A DNA stretch of 64,000 bases, from the NCBI GenBank assembly GCA_002551355.1, contig NTHE01000028.1:1-64000 (forward strand). Direction: 5' to 3'. Source of the stretch: Streptomyces sp. man185. GTDB lineage: Bacteria; Actinomycetota; Actinomycetes; Streptomycetales; Streptomycetaceae. The translations under genes and the position numbers were made by a program. Shown in pieces: positions 23,779 to 32,563 of this stretch (positions are counted from its first letter, which is position 1; each line of letters begins with the position of its first letter). Below the pieces are notes generated by a model, which ran no database searches, was not told the DNA's origin, and saw only the letters and a list, made by a program, of their open reading frames with translations.

Positions 23779-24753
23779 ATGCCAGGTGCGATCCATGCCG
23801 AGGGTCTGGTGAAGACCTTCGGTGACGTACGAGCCCTGGACGGCGTCGATCTCGACGTCCCCGAGGGCACCGTCCTCGGACTGCTCGGGCCCAACGGCGC
23901 GGGCAAGACCACCGCCGTGCGGGTGCTGACCACGCTGCTGCGCCCGGACAGCGGCACGGCCGTCGTGGCCGGGATCGACGTACTGAAGAAGCCCAACGAG
24001 GTACGCCGCTCGATCGGGCTCTCCGGACAGTTCGCCGCGGTCGACGAGTATCTGACCGGCCGGGAGAACCTCCAGATGGTCGGGCAGCTCTACCAGCTGA
24101 GCGCCCGGGACGCGAAGGCCCGCGCGGGCGTCCTGCTGGACCGGTTCAACCTCGGCGACGCCGCCGACCGTACCGCCAAGACGTACTCCGGCGGTATGCG
24201 CCGCCGCCTCGACCTGGCGGCGGCGCTCGTCGTGTCGCCGCCCGTGATGTTCATGGACGAGCCGACGACCGGCCTCGACCCGCGCAACCGGCAGCAGCTC
24301 TGGGACGTGATCGAGGACCTGGTGGCGGGCGGCACGACCCTGCTGCTGACCACGCAGTATCTGGAGGAGGCCGACCGCCTCGCGAACGACATCTGCGTCA
24401 TCGACCACGGCAAGGTCATCGCCCGCGGCACCTCCGACGAGCTGAAGGCCCGGACCGGCGGCGAGCGCGTCGAGGTCGTCGTGCACCGCCCCGACGAGAT
24501 CGAGCGCGCCCGGTCCGTGCTGACCGCCCTCGGCAAGGGCGAGGTCACCGTCGTCCAGCTCTCCCGCAAGCTGACCGCCCCGGTGAGCGGCGGGGCCAAG
24601 CTGCTGGCCGAGATCATCCGCGACCTGGACGCCCGGGGCGTGGAGATCGACGACATCGCGCTGCGCAGGCCCACCCTGGACGACGTCTTCCTCTCCCTCA
24701 CCGGCCACGCGGCCGAGGCGAACCAGCACGAGGACAAGGAGGACGCCAAGTGA
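23779..24753 (+). CDS. ABC transporter ATP-binding protein, DrrA family
   Basis: A 324-residue ATPase subunit of a multidrug/daunorubicin-resistance-type exporter. Walker A is GPNGAGKTT (residues 37-45), the signature is SGGMR (137-141), and Walker B ends in MDEPTTGLD (Asp160, Glu161). The C-terminal 90 residues match the DrrA accessory domain. ATG 23779 follows GGGGGAG. The permease gene starts in the GTGA overlap at 24750, giving a two-gene exporter. The substrate is unknown, and it stands apart from any biosynthetic cluster visible here. Confidence 0.92.
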   Translation: MPGAIHAEGLVKTFGDVRALDGVDLDVPEGTVLGLLGPNGAGKTTAVRVLTTLLRPDSGTAVVAGIDVLKKPNEVRRSIGLSGQFAAVDEYLTGRENLQMVGQLYQLSARDAKARAGVLLDRFNLGDAADRTAKTYSGGMRRRLDLAAALVVSPPVMFMDEPTTGLDPRNRQQLWDVIEDLVAGGTTLLLTTQYLEEADRLANDICVIDHGKVIARGTSDELKARTGGERVEVVVHRPDEIERARSVLTALGKGEVTVVQLSRKLTAPVSGGAKLLAEIIRDLDARGVEIDDIALRRPTLDDVFLSLTGHAAEANQHEDKEDAK

Positions 24754-25613
24754 GCGCGATCGCCAAGGACGCTCCCGCACCGGCTCCCCGCCCCTCCGGC
24801 GGCGTCACGCAGTCCATGAAGGACTCACTCGTCGTCGCCAAGCGGAATCTGATCCGGATGACCCGGATCCCGGAGATGGTCATCTTCGGACTGATCCAGC
24901 CGATCATGTTCGTGGTGCTGTTCACCTACGTCTTCGGCGGCTCCATCAGCATCGGCGGCTCCACCGACCCGCAGCTGTACAAGGAGTTCCTGATGGCGGG
25001 CATCTTCGCCCAGACCGTCACCTTCGCCACCGCGGGCGCCGGCGCGGGCATCGCCGACGACATGCACAAGGGGCTTATCGACCGCTTCCGGTCGCTGCCC
25101 ATGGCCCGGGGCGCGGTCCTCACCGGACGGACGCTCGCCGACCTCGTCCAGACCACCCTCACCCTCGTCGTCCTCGCGGGGGTCGCGCTGCTCGTCGGCT
25201 GGCGCACCCACGAGAACCTCGGCAAGGTGCTCTGCGGCTTCCTGCTGCTGCTCCTGCTCGGCTACGCCTTCTCCTGGATCGGCGCGCTGATCGGCCTGTC
25301 CGTGCGCACCCCGGAGGCGGCGACCTCCGGCGGGCTGATCTGGCTGTTCCCGCTGACGTTCATCTCGAACGCCTTCGTGCCGGTCACCGGCATGCCGGCG
25401 TTCCTCCAGCACGTCGCCGAGTGGAACCCCTTCAGCGCCACGGTGGCCGGGGCCCGCGAGCTGTTCGGGAACACGATGCCCGGCGTGCCGAAGTCGGTCA
25501 CCGGGGCCTGGCCGATGGAGCACCCGATCATCGCCTCGATCATCTGGTCGGTGCTGATCATCGTGGTCTTCCGCACCCTCGCGGTCCGCAAGTACCGCTC
25601 GGCCGCCGTCTGA
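24750..25613 (+). CDS. ABC-2 type permease, DrrB family
   Basis: A 287-residue membrane protein with six predicted TM segments, the partner of the preceding ATPase. It has the DrrB-type N-terminal cytoplasmic helix (SLVVAKRNLIRMTRIPEMVIFGLIQPIMFVVLF as two blocks), the IDRFRSLPMARGAVLTGRTLAD coupling region and the late FISNAFVPVTGMPAFLQ loop. GTG 24750 is preceded by AAGGAGG within the upstream gene. The complex probably works as a dimer of each subunit to export a hydrophobic compound. Confidence 0.9.
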   Translation: MSAIAKDAPAPAPRPSGGVTQSMKDSLVVAKRNLIRMTRIPEMVIFGLIQPIMFVVLFTYVFGGSISIGGSTDPQLYKEFLMAGIFAQTVTFATAGAGAGIADDMHKGLIDRFRSLPMARGAVLTGRTLADLVQTTLTLVVLAGVALLVGWRTHENLGKVLCGFLLLLLLGYAFSWIGALIGLSVRTPEAATSGGLIWLFPLTFISNAFVPVTGMPAFLQHVAEWNPFSATVAGARELFGNTMPGVPKSVTGAWPMEHPIIASIIWSVLIIVVFRTLAVRKYRSAAV

Positions 25614-25637
25614 GGCCGCGCACGGGACACGCGGAAC

Positions 25638-25679
25638 GACGCGGGAGCCCCGGCCTGTCGAGGCCGGGGCTCCCGCGTC
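25638..25679. terminator. Bidirectional terminator between the ABC operon and greA
   Basis: A perfect 19-bp stem (25638-25656 with 25661-25679) and a GTCG loop, located between convergent transcription units. Confidence 0.9.
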
Positions 25680-25701
25680 GTCGTGTGTCGTGGCCGACCG
25701 G

Positions 25702-26199
25702 TCAGCCGGTGTAGGGCTTCGCCGCCAGGATCTTCACCGAGGCGGTCTTGCCGTTCGGCAGCTCGTAGTCCGCGTCGTCGCCCGTCCGCTTGCCGCTCAC
25801 GCCGAGGCCGAGCGGGGACTGCGGCGAGTACGTCTCGATCTCCGTGCTGGCGTACTCACGGGAGGCGAGCAGGAAGGTCAGCGTGTCGTCCTCGTCGCCG
25901 TCGAAGGCGATCGTGACGACCATGCCGGGCTCGACCACGCCGTCGTCGGCCGGCGCCTCGCCGACCTTCGCGTGCTCCAGGAGCTGGGTCAGCTGGCGCA
26001 CCCGCAGCTCCATCTTGCCCTGCTCCTCCTTGGCCGCGTGGTACCCGCCGTTCTCCCGGAGGTCACCCTCCTCACGGGCCGCCGCGATCTTGACGGCGAT
26101 TTCCGTGCGCGCGGGACCAGACAGGTACTCCAGCTCGGCCTTGAGCTGGTTGTACGCCTCCTGCGTGAGCCAGGTGACGTTTTCGCTGGTCTGGGTCAC
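25702..26199 (-). CDS. greA: Transcription elongation factor GreA
   Basis: GreA enters the RNA polymerase secondary channel and stimulates cleavage of backtracked RNA. The 165-residue protein has the N-terminal coiled-coil tip motif GDLRENGGYHAAKEEQ (acidic Asp46 and Glu49) and the C-terminal FKBP-like domain ending in GKTASVKILAAKPY. GTG 26199 is chosen: GAGGAG stands 5-10 nt upstream and the product begins TQTSENVTWLT, while the ATG-like frame upstream is not conserved. Confidence 0.95.
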   Translation of the reverse strand: MTQTSENVTWLTQEAYNQLKAELEYLSGPARTEIAVKIAAAREEGDLRENGGYHAAKEEQGKMELRVRQLTQLLEHAKVGEAPADDGVVEPGMVVTIAFDGDEDDTLTFLLASREYASTEIETYSPQSPLGLGVSGKRTGDDADYELPNGKTASVKILAAKPYTG

Positions 26200-26381
26200 A
26201 GGTGCTCCTCGTCGGTGCTGGGAATACAAAGCATCGCCCTACCCAGAAGCATGTGCGTCCACGGGTGGGCGAAACCACGAGCCTAACAATTCCGCAGGAA
26301 AAGGGGGAGAAGGTAAACCGTCACACGCCCGGACGGGCTCCTGCGACCCGTATCGTCGCAGGTCGCGGGGGGTCGGCCGGA

Positions 26382-26798
26382 TCAGCCCCGCGGGCCGTCG
26401 TCGGCCGTGCAGCCCATCGGCTCGACCGCGGTCGCCCTGGACCGGGTCACCACGGTCACGACCTCGTCGATCCGGTCCTCGGCCCGGTCGAACCGGACCT
26501 CCTTGCGGCCCACCTCGGAACCGTCCTCGCTGAGCGCCCGCACCACGCAGTAGCCGTGGCCCTCGCGGTCCTTGCGGACTTCCAGGTGGACGTCGGCCCG
26601 GGTGTCGGAGACGACCTTGAACTTGATCATCTCGCCGCTGATGCCCTGGCCGCCCACGTAGTCGAAGCCGATCCACCCGATCACGCCGAGCAGGGCGACG
26701 CCCAGGACCGATCCGACGATCTTCAGCTTGCGGTCCGCACGCTGATCCTCGCTCCGGCCGTACCGCCCCTCGGGCGCAGCCTCGCGAACCGTCGTCAT
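26382..26798 (-). CDS. DUF4307 family membrane-anchored protein
   Basis: A 138-residue protein: 27 cytoplasmic residues, one TM helix (IVGSVLGVALLGVIGWIGFDYV) and an extracytoplasmic beta-rich domain with two Cys (about residues 84 and 130). This is the actinobacterial DUF4307 pattern. GGAGGGAACG precedes ATG 26798. It is divergent from mca, an arrangement I recall as common in actinobacteria; its role is not known. Confidence 0.8.
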   Translation of the reverse strand: MTTVREAAPEGRYGRSEDQRADRKLKIVGSVLGVALLGVIGWIGFDYVGGQGISGEMIKFKVVSDTRADVHLEVRKDREGHGYCVVRALSEDGSEVGRKEVRFDRAEDRIDEVVTVVTRSRATAVEPMGCTADDGPRG

Positions 26799-26825
26799 GA
26801 TCGTTCCCTCCGGACCGGGCATCGC

Positions 26826-26851
26826 GGAATTTTCCGGCCCCTCGTTCAGTC
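26826..26851 (+). promoter_or_regulatory. SigR-like promoter upstream of mca
   Basis: GGAAT (26826-26830), 18 nt, then GTC (26849-26851): one base from the SigR consensus GGAAT-N18-GTT. The family is known to control mca in S. coelicolor, which supports the call; the predicted leader would be about 120 nt. Confidence 0.5.
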
Positions 26852-26979
26852 ACTATAGAAGCCGCCCGCCCGTCACCCGACCGCGCCCCACACCGGTGTC
26901 ACGCGGGCCGGCGCCTCCCCGGCTGGGAGGCGGAGCGACCCATGATCGACCAGAGCGACCAATGACTGAGGATCGAGCT

Positions 26980-27861
26980 TTGACTGAGCAGCTGCGACTG
27001 ATGGCCGTTCACGCCCACCCCGACGACGAGTCGAGCAAGGGCGCGGCCACCATGGCCAAGTACGTGTCCGAGGGGGTGGACGTGCTGGTCGTGACCTGCA
27101 CGGGAGGCGAGCGCGGCTCCATCCTCAACCCGAAGCTCCAGCACGACGCGTACATCGAGAAGAACATCCACGAGGTGCGCAAGAAGGAGATGGACGAGGC
27201 CCGGGAGATCCTGGGCGTCCAGCAGGAATGGCTCGGCTTCGTCGACTCGGGGCTGCCCGAGGGCGACCCGCTGCCGCCGCTCCCCGAGGGCTGCTTCGCC
27301 CTGGAGGACCCCGAGGTCGCCGCGGGGCGCCTGGTGGCGAAGATCCGTGAGTTCCGGCCGCAGGTCATCACCACGTACGACGAGAACGGCGGCTACCCGC
27401 ACCCCGACCACATCATGACGCACACGATCTCGATGATCGCGTTCGACGGTGCGGCCGACGCGGAGCGCTTCCCCGAGGACGAGTTCGGCCCGGTCTGGAC
27501 GCCGCGGAAGCTCTACTACAACCAGGGCTTCAACCGGCCGCGCACCGTCGCCCTGCACGAGGCGCTCCTCGCCCGCGGTCTGGAGTCCCCGTACGGCGAG
27601 TGGCTGGAGCGCTGGAAGGAGTTCGAGCGCGTCGAACGCACTCTGACCACGCACATCCCCTGCGACGACTTCTTCGAGATCCGCGACAAGGCGCTCATCG
27701 CGCACGCCACGCAGATCGACCCCGAGGGCGGCTGGTTCCGGGTTCCGATGGACGTCCAGCGCGAGGTCTGGCCGACCGAGGAGTACGAGCTGGCGAAGTC
27801 TCTGGTCGATACCTCCCTCCCCGAGAGCGACCTCTTCGCGGGCATCCGCGACAATGCCTGA
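26980..27861 (+). CDS. mca: Mycothiol S-conjugate amidase
   Basis: Mca cleaves mycothiol S-conjugates of toxins and oxidants, releasing a mercapturic acid for export and GlcN-inositol for recycling. It is a zinc enzyme of the LmbE/PIG-L fold: zinc ligands His13 and Asp16 in HAHPDDE and His144 in HPDH. The 293-residue form from TTG 26980 begins MTEQLRLMAVHAHPDDES, as recalled for the S. coelicolor enzyme, with GAGG about 9 nt upstream. ATG 26962 would add six residues and has no ribosome-binding site. The stop overlaps the next small gene. Confidence 0.93.
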   Translation: MTEQLRLMAVHAHPDDESSKGAATMAKYVSEGVDVLVVTCTGGERGSILNPKLQHDAYIEKNIHEVRKKEMDEAREILGVQQEWLGFVDSGLPEGDPLPPLPEGCFALEDPEVAAGRLVAKIREFRPQVITTYDENGGYPHPDHIMTHTISMIAFDGAADAERFPEDEFGPVWTPRKLYYNQGFNRPRTVALHEALLARGLESPYGEWLERWKEFERVERTLTTHIPCDDFFEIRDKALIAHATQIDPEGGWFRVPMDVQREVWPTEEYELAKSLVDTSLPESDLFAGIRDNA

Positions 27862-28102
27862 TATGTACGCGACCCAGGCACTGACGCACCTCGTCCCGCT
27901 CGCCGCCGAAGAGCTCGACAAGAACAAGGTCACTCCCGGCGTCCTCGGCTTCCTCGTCTTCGCGGCGCTCGCCGTCGGCGTGTGGGCCCTGATGAAGTCG
28001 ATGAACCGCCACATGGGCCGGGTGAACTTCGAGGAGGCCCCCGACCCGGACGCGGTGGCGGCCGAGCCCGCCGGGGACAAGGCGGCCTCGCCCGGCAAGT
28101 AG
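27854..28102 (+). CDS. Small single-TM protein downstream of mca
   Basis: An 82-residue protein with one TM helix (VLGFLVFAALAVGVWALMKSM) followed by a basic and then acidic tail (NFEEAPDPDAVAAEPAG). ATG 27854 overlaps the end of mca by 8 nt; ATG 27863 is the alternative. The coupling suggests a role with Mca or at the membrane, but nothing specific is known to me. Confidence 0.7.
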   Translation: MPDMYATQALTHLVPLAAEELDKNKVTPGVLGFLVFAALAVGVWALMKSMNRHMGRVNFEEAPDPDAVAAEPAGDKAASPGK

Positions 28103-28134
28103 CGCGCCGACTCCGCGCGTACGGAAACGGGCAG

Positions 28135-28160
28135 GGCGTCCGGCCGGATTGCCGGACGCC
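28135..28160. terminator. Terminator between the mca operon and the STAND gene
   Basis: Ten-bp arms (28135-28144 with 28151-28160) and a 6-nt loop between convergent genes. A 17-bp unit (CCCGTACGGTCATGGGC) is repeated right after it at 28179-28195 and 28199-28215. Confidence 0.75.
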
Positions 28161-28238
28161 TCGCTCGCGCTTCCCTGCCCCGTACGGTCATGGGCCGTCC
28201 CGTACGGTCATGGGCGCGCGGCTCGGCGCCGCGCGGGA

Positions 28239-31200
28239 TCACGGCCGGGCCGGCTCCACCGCCACGCCCATGATCTGGCCGGCGCCGCGGGTCGGGGTCA
28301 GCCCGAGCCGCCACGCCTGCCAGCCGTCCTCCAGGTCCACGCCCCGCTCCAGCGCCACCGCGAACGCCGCCGCCGACTGCTCCAGCTTGCCGTCCCGCGC
28401 CGGGTGTTGGGCCTCGATCAGCTCGGCCAGCTCCTGCTGGGCCACCACCGTGCCCACCTCGATGCCCCCGGGCGAGGCGTACGGCAGCAGCGTGCAGCGC
28501 AGGAACCGGGCCCAGTCGCCGCCCCGCGCGTCCCCGTACGAGGCGAACAGCTCCGCCGCCTCGCCGCACAGCTCCAGCGCCTGCGGGGCCCGCCCGTTGC
28601 CCGCGTCGATCAACGCCAGCTCCACGCACGCCCACGCCTCGCCGTACGGCACCTTGATCCGCCGGAAATCGGCCCGGGCGTCCATCAGCAACTGCCGGGC
28701 GAACCCCGAATTGCGCAGGTTGCCCGTCTGCGCGGCCCGCTGGTCCCGGGTCACCCGGCCCGAATGGTGCCGGGCGCACGCCAGCCCGTACACGTCCCGC
28801 ATCCGGGAGAACATCGTCCGGGCCCGCTCCAGCTCACGCACCGCCTGATCGGTGTCCCCGCCCTCCTCCAGCGCCTGACCCAGGTAGTACAGGGTCCACG
28901 CCTCACCGCGCGCGTCCTCGTTGTCCCGGTGCCGGGCCAGCGCCTCGCGCAACTGCTCCAGGGCGGCCGCCGGATCGCCGTCCAGCAGCCGGGCCCGGGC
29001 CAGCTGGGTGATCGCCCACGCCTCGCCGCGCCCGTCGCGGGTGCGCCCGTACAGCTCCAGGGCGGTGCTCAACGCCTCCTCGGCCGGGATGACCTCGCCC
29101 GTGCGCAGCCGCACCTGGCCCAACTGGAACTGCGTCCACGCCTCGCCGTGCAGCGACTCGCCCTCCCGGTGCAGCCGCAGCGCGTCGTCCAACAGCGCGA
29201 GGGCCCTCGGCAGGTCGCCCCGGTCCCGCTCCACGGCGGCCAGCGCGTGCAGCGACCAGGCCCGGTCCTCGGTCTGCGCCTCGGACGACTGCAGCGCCAG
29301 CGCCTCCTCCAGCCGGGCCGCCGCCTCGGACAGATTGCCCTGGTGGTGCAGGGTGATCCCGAGCGAGCACAGCGCCAGCGCCTCGCCCGCGTCGTTCTGC
29401 GCCTCGTGGTAAAGCCCGACGACGGAGGACAGCGTGGTGCGGGCCTTGTCCAGCTCGCCGAGCTGCCGGGCCGCGATTCCCGTACGCCACTGCACCGAGC
29501 GCTCCAGCAGCCCCTGGTCCACCGCCTGCGTCAGCTCGCTGATCTCGCCCAGGCGGTACAGGTCGCCGCGCAGCAGGCAGTAGTCGCACAGCGCGCCCAG
29601 CAGATGCAGCACCGTGGCCTGGTCGACGCCCTCCGCGTGCCGCAGCGCGGAGGTGATGAAGCTCGACTCGTCGTCCAGCCAGCGCAGCGCCGAGTCGAGC
29701 GACCCGAAACCGTGGCTGCCGAACTGCCCGGCGCGCGTCGACATCTTCCCGTCGACCATCCGGATCACCGCGTCGGCCAGCTCCGCGTAGTTCGTCAGCA
29801 GCCGCTCCTGCGCCGCCGTCCGCTCGGCCGGCTCCTCCTCGTCCAGCAGCCGGGCCAGCGCGAAGTCCCGCACCAGGTCGTGCAGCCGGTAGCGCGACCC
29901 CCGTACGCGGGTGAGCAGCCCGGCCCGGGCCAGCACGGTCAGCAGCCGCTCCGCCTCCTGCTCGTCGGCAAAGAGCAGCGAGGCCGCCGCTGCCGCCCCC
30001 AGGCTCGCCCGGCCCGCGAGCGCGAGCCGCCGCAGCAGCCGCCGGGCCTGATCGCCCTGGTCGGTGTAGCGCAGCCACAGGGCCCGCTCCACCGGGGCCA
30101 CCGGGCCGTACGCACCGAGGTCCTCCGCCAGCGTGTGCCGGCTACGGGCACCGAGCGCGGAACCGGCCACCCGCAGCGCCAGCGGCAGCCCGCCGCACAG
30201 CTCAGCGATCGCGTCCGTCGACGGGTAGTCGTACGGCCCGCTCTCCTCCTCCTCGGCGACCTCGCGCAGCAGCTCCTCCGCGCCCGCCGCGTCCAGCGGG
30301 CCGACCGGCAGGTGGTGCACCCAGGCGGGCAGGTCATCGGGCAGCTCCAGCGGCTCCCGGGCGGTGACGATCACCAGGCTGTCCGAGCGCTCCGGCACCA
30401 GGGTGCGCACCTGCCCGGCGTCCGTCGCGTCGTCCAGCACGATGGTGACCGGCGTCCCCGTGAGGTGGTGGTGGTACAGCTCGCCGAGCCGCCGCACCTG
30501 CTGCTCCGCCGACGAGCCTTCCCGGAAGAGCAGTTGCTCGCGCGGCGCGCCCAGCCGGTTCAGCAGGTGCAGCAGGGCGTCCCGGGTAGGCAGCGGGCTC
30601 TCGCCCGCCACCTGGCCGCGCAGATCGACCACGCACGCGCCCCGGAACTGGTCCTTGAGCGCATGGGCCGCCCGCACCGCGAGCTCGGTCCGCCCCGAAC
30701 CCGGCTCACCGTGCAGCACGACCACGGTCGGCCGGGTCTGGGTGGAGGCGCGGGCCGCGTGGACCCACTGGGCGACCTGAGCAAGCTCGGCCCGCCGCCC
30801 CGTGAACGGCCCCTCGGCCTGCGGGAGATGGCCGAACGACTGTTCCAGCACCACCCGGGTGCGGGCCGCCGCGCTGCGGTCGCCGCCGCGCAACTGCTTC
30901 ACCACCGGGGTGGTCTGCTTCTTCGGGGCGCGCTTGGCGGGCGTCAGCATGCGCTGCTGGTCCAGATAGGGGCGGATGCCCCGTACCTCCAGGGCGGTCA
31001 GCCACTGGAGCCGCAACTGCTCGGCCCCGCCCGGCTGTCCGGCCGCCGCGGCGCGGCGGTGGGCGGCGGGCCAGTGCGAGGCGGTCACCTTCGCCACGGT
31101 CGTCGCCGTACCGGCCACCGCGACGGCCGCGCCCGCGCCGAACGCCAGGCCGGTGTTGGCCCCGAGCGCCAGGTCCGCGCCGAACGCGGCGGCGGCGGCA

Positions 31201-31460
31201 ACACCCGTCACCAGCAGGGGCGTTCCGAGAGTCGCTCTGCTGAAGCGCTCCGCGAGCGGACGCTCGCCCGCCGCCGCCGAGTCCAGCGCCTGCGTGTACG
31301 CGGCGTACTCCTCGCCCGCGCTGGCGGCCATGGTGTCGAGCGCGGCCCGCGCCCGCGACATCAGCGCACCGGTATCGGTCCGCCCGCCGGTACGCCGCGC
31401 CTCCTCCTCCACGGCGCGCACCAACAGCCTCTCGGCTTCCGCCCGATGGCTGTCCCGCAT
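28239..31460 (-). CDS. STAND-family ATPase with NB-ARC and tetratricopeptide repeats
   Basis: A 1073-residue signal-transduction ATPase. Residues 78-125 form one or two hydrophobic segments, so it may be membrane-bound. The NB-ARC region runs from about 215 to 540 with P-loop HGEPGSGRT (251-258), where Arg257 stands in place of the usual Lys, Walker B VTIVLDDA, and the later GLPLALRVAGSALG motif. From about 640 to the end, TPR-like helices repeat (EALALCSLGITLHHQGN, then EAWTQFQLGQVRLRTGE). ATG 31460 follows GGAGGGGG. STAND proteins assemble on ligand binding; roles range from regulation to antiphage defence. No effector domain is attached. Confidence 0.85.
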   Translation of the reverse strand: MRDSHRAEAERLLVRAVEEEARRTGGRTDTGALMSRARAALDTMAASAGEEYAAYTQALDSAAAGERPLAERFSRATLGTPLLVTGVAAAAAFGADLALGANTGLAFGAGAAVAVAGTATTVAKVTASHWPAAHRRAAAAGQPGGAEQLRLQWLTALEVRGIRPYLDQQRMLTPAKRAPKKQTTPVVKQLRGGDRSAAARTRVVLEQSFGHLPQAEGPFTGRRAELAQVAQWVHAARASTQTRPTVVVLHGEPGSGRTELAVRAAHALKDQFRGACVVDLRGQVAGESPLPTRDALLHLLNRLGAPREQLLFREGSSAEQQVRRLGELYHHHLTGTPVTIVLDDATDAGQVRTLVPERSDSLVIVTAREPLELPDDLPAWVHHLPVGPLDAAGAEELLREVAEEEESGPYDYPSTDAIAELCGGLPLALRVAGSALGARSRHTLAEDLGAYGPVAPVERALWLRYTDQGDQARRLLRRLALAGRASLGAAAAASLLFADEQEAERLLTVLARAGLLTRVRGSRYRLHDLVRDFALARLLDEEEPAERTAAQERLLTNYAELADAVIRMVDGKMSTRAGQFGSHGFGSLDSALRWLDDESSFITSALRHAEGVDQATVLHLLGALCDYCLLRGDLYRLGEISELTQAVDQGLLERSVQWRTGIAARQLGELDKARTTLSSVVGLYHEAQNDAGEALALCSLGITLHHQGNLSEAAARLEEALALQSSEAQTEDRAWSLHALAAVERDRGDLPRALALLDDALRLHREGESLHGEAWTQFQLGQVRLRTGEVIPAEEALSTALELYGRTRDGRGEAWAITQLARARLLDGDPAAALEQLREALARHRDNEDARGEAWTLYYLGQALEEGGDTDQAVRELERARTMFSRMRDVYGLACARHHSGRVTRDQRAAQTGNLRNSGFARQLLMDARADFRRIKVPYGEAWACVELALIDAGNGRAPQALELCGEAAELFASYGDARGGDWARFLRCTLLPYASPGGIEVGTVVAQQELAELIEAQHPARDGKLEQSAAAFAVALERGVDLEDGWQAWRLGLTPTRGAGQIMGVAVEPARP

Positions 31461-31695
31461 ATGTGTCCCCCTCCGAGTGCCGCGCTCCGGATCTCGGGTT
31501 CCGGAGCGTCGGATACCAAGCGTCGGGGTCAAGTGTCCTGCGTGGCGGGCTCCGGCGCGAGGGGCGCAGGGCAAGGGGAGGGTCAAGGCGTGGGCGGACG
31601 CCTCACCCCTGTTGCTCCCCGCCGTCCTCCTCCTCGTCCTCCACCGGCAGTCCCAGAAGGACGCGGGCTGTCCCGGTACGGCCGACCGGCTCGGC

Positions 31696-31887
31696 TCATC
31701 CCCCGTAGTTGCGGAGCAACTCGATCATGTGACGGAGCTTCGGAATCGCGTCGCCGCCGACCTTGTCCTTGTCGTTGACGTGCATCAACTCGTCGCGGAC
31801 CGCTCGCAGCTCATCAAGGTGGGCGGTGAAGGACTTGCGGTCCAGCGGCCAGCCGGGCCTGTCCCACTGCTTCTGATTGCTCAGCAA
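31696..31887 (-). pseudogene. Remnant of a HEPN-domain protein gene
   Basis: Sixty-three codons encode what looks like the C-terminal end of a HEPN/Swt1-like helical domain: PLDRKSFTAHLDELRAVRDE, then LMHVNDKD, with an R-x4-H motif (RDELMH) and ending PKLRHMIELLRNYGG. Family members are much longer, and the only start is a TTG without a ribosome-binding site, so this is probably a 5'-deleted gene. HEPN proteins are often ribonucleases of toxin or defence systems. It lies next to another broken accessory gene. Confidence 0.45.
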
Positions 31888-32108
31888 GCCAGCTGTGTGC
31901 CTGCCTTCAGCAGGCCGACGGCAACCAGGTCGGAGACCAGGACCCGGCGCCCTTCGAACAGAGAGGAGGCTCGCCCCAGCGGTTCTTCAGTACCGTCGCC
32001 CTGCGCGGAATCAGGCGGGGATCGCGCCGCTCGCGTTCCCTCCCGCGCCATGGCCCGCCCGCGCGCGGGATCACATGCGGCGGGGTGGGCGGTGTCTCCC
32101 CAGCGATG

Positions 32109-32563
32109 TCATCCACTCCGGGGAACGCCTCTCTCCGCTGATGTCACCCGTATGCAGAACCTCGCACGGGCCCAGCTGCCGGACAGGTGCACGCGCGCCG
32201 AACGAGCACTTCGTTCCTCACAGGCTCCCGAGACCAGGAGCACGTGCTCCGGGCGGGTGGGTGTGGGGTCGATGGTTTCCGCCTGGTAGACGATGACGTC
32301 AGGGCGGCGGTTGGTGAGGGGAACGTCCTGAAGGCGGACGTCGAAGTCCGTGTCGGCGTTCCCATCCGGGCCCGCGGCGGCGTCCAGGGCATTGGCGCCA
32401 GGATGCGGGCCAGCCGGTTGTGGCGCTTGGAAGCGCTCGGGCCCACGACGACCATCCCGTCCACGATCTCGATGCCGGCGCACTGCTCCTCGGACCAGGA
32501 GTCGTACTGCTCCGCGCTGATCTGCGAATGCATCCACGCGGGCGCCACCATCTCGGCGGTCAT
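32109..32563 (-). pseudogene. Frameshifted and truncated Uma2-family nuclease gene
   Basis: ATG 32563, behind a good GAAGGAGATACACC leader, starts a Uma2 (DUF820) protein: HSQISAEQYDSW, then IEIVDGMVVVGPSASKRHNRLARILA. The reading frame breaks near 32391-32398, and the family sequence resumes in another frame: NALDAAAGPDGNADTDFDVR, then DVPLTNRRPDVIVYQAE. A one-base deletion in an original GCGGCCAAT would explain this. After VLLVSG the family's C-terminal half, including the rest of the PD-(D/E)XK core, is missing. The gene is therefore inactive unless sequencing error caused the shift. Confidence 0.75.

Noticed and set aside
31603..31698. Readthrough of the TGA at 31696-31698 as selenocysteine
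   Set aside because: No SECIS-like hairpin or Sec-protein context; the fragment is more simply explained as gene decay.
28149..31778. A 1209-codon open frame on the plus strand opposite the STAND gene
   Set aside because: Its translation is Arg/Gln/Pro-rich, has no domain, and mirrors the codon bias of the real minus-strand gene. Long antisense frames are expected at this GC content.
31907..32116. A 69-codon minus-strand frame between the HEPN and Uma2 remnants
   Set aside because: No ribosome-binding site and no recognisable family; probably non-coding sequence in a decayed region.
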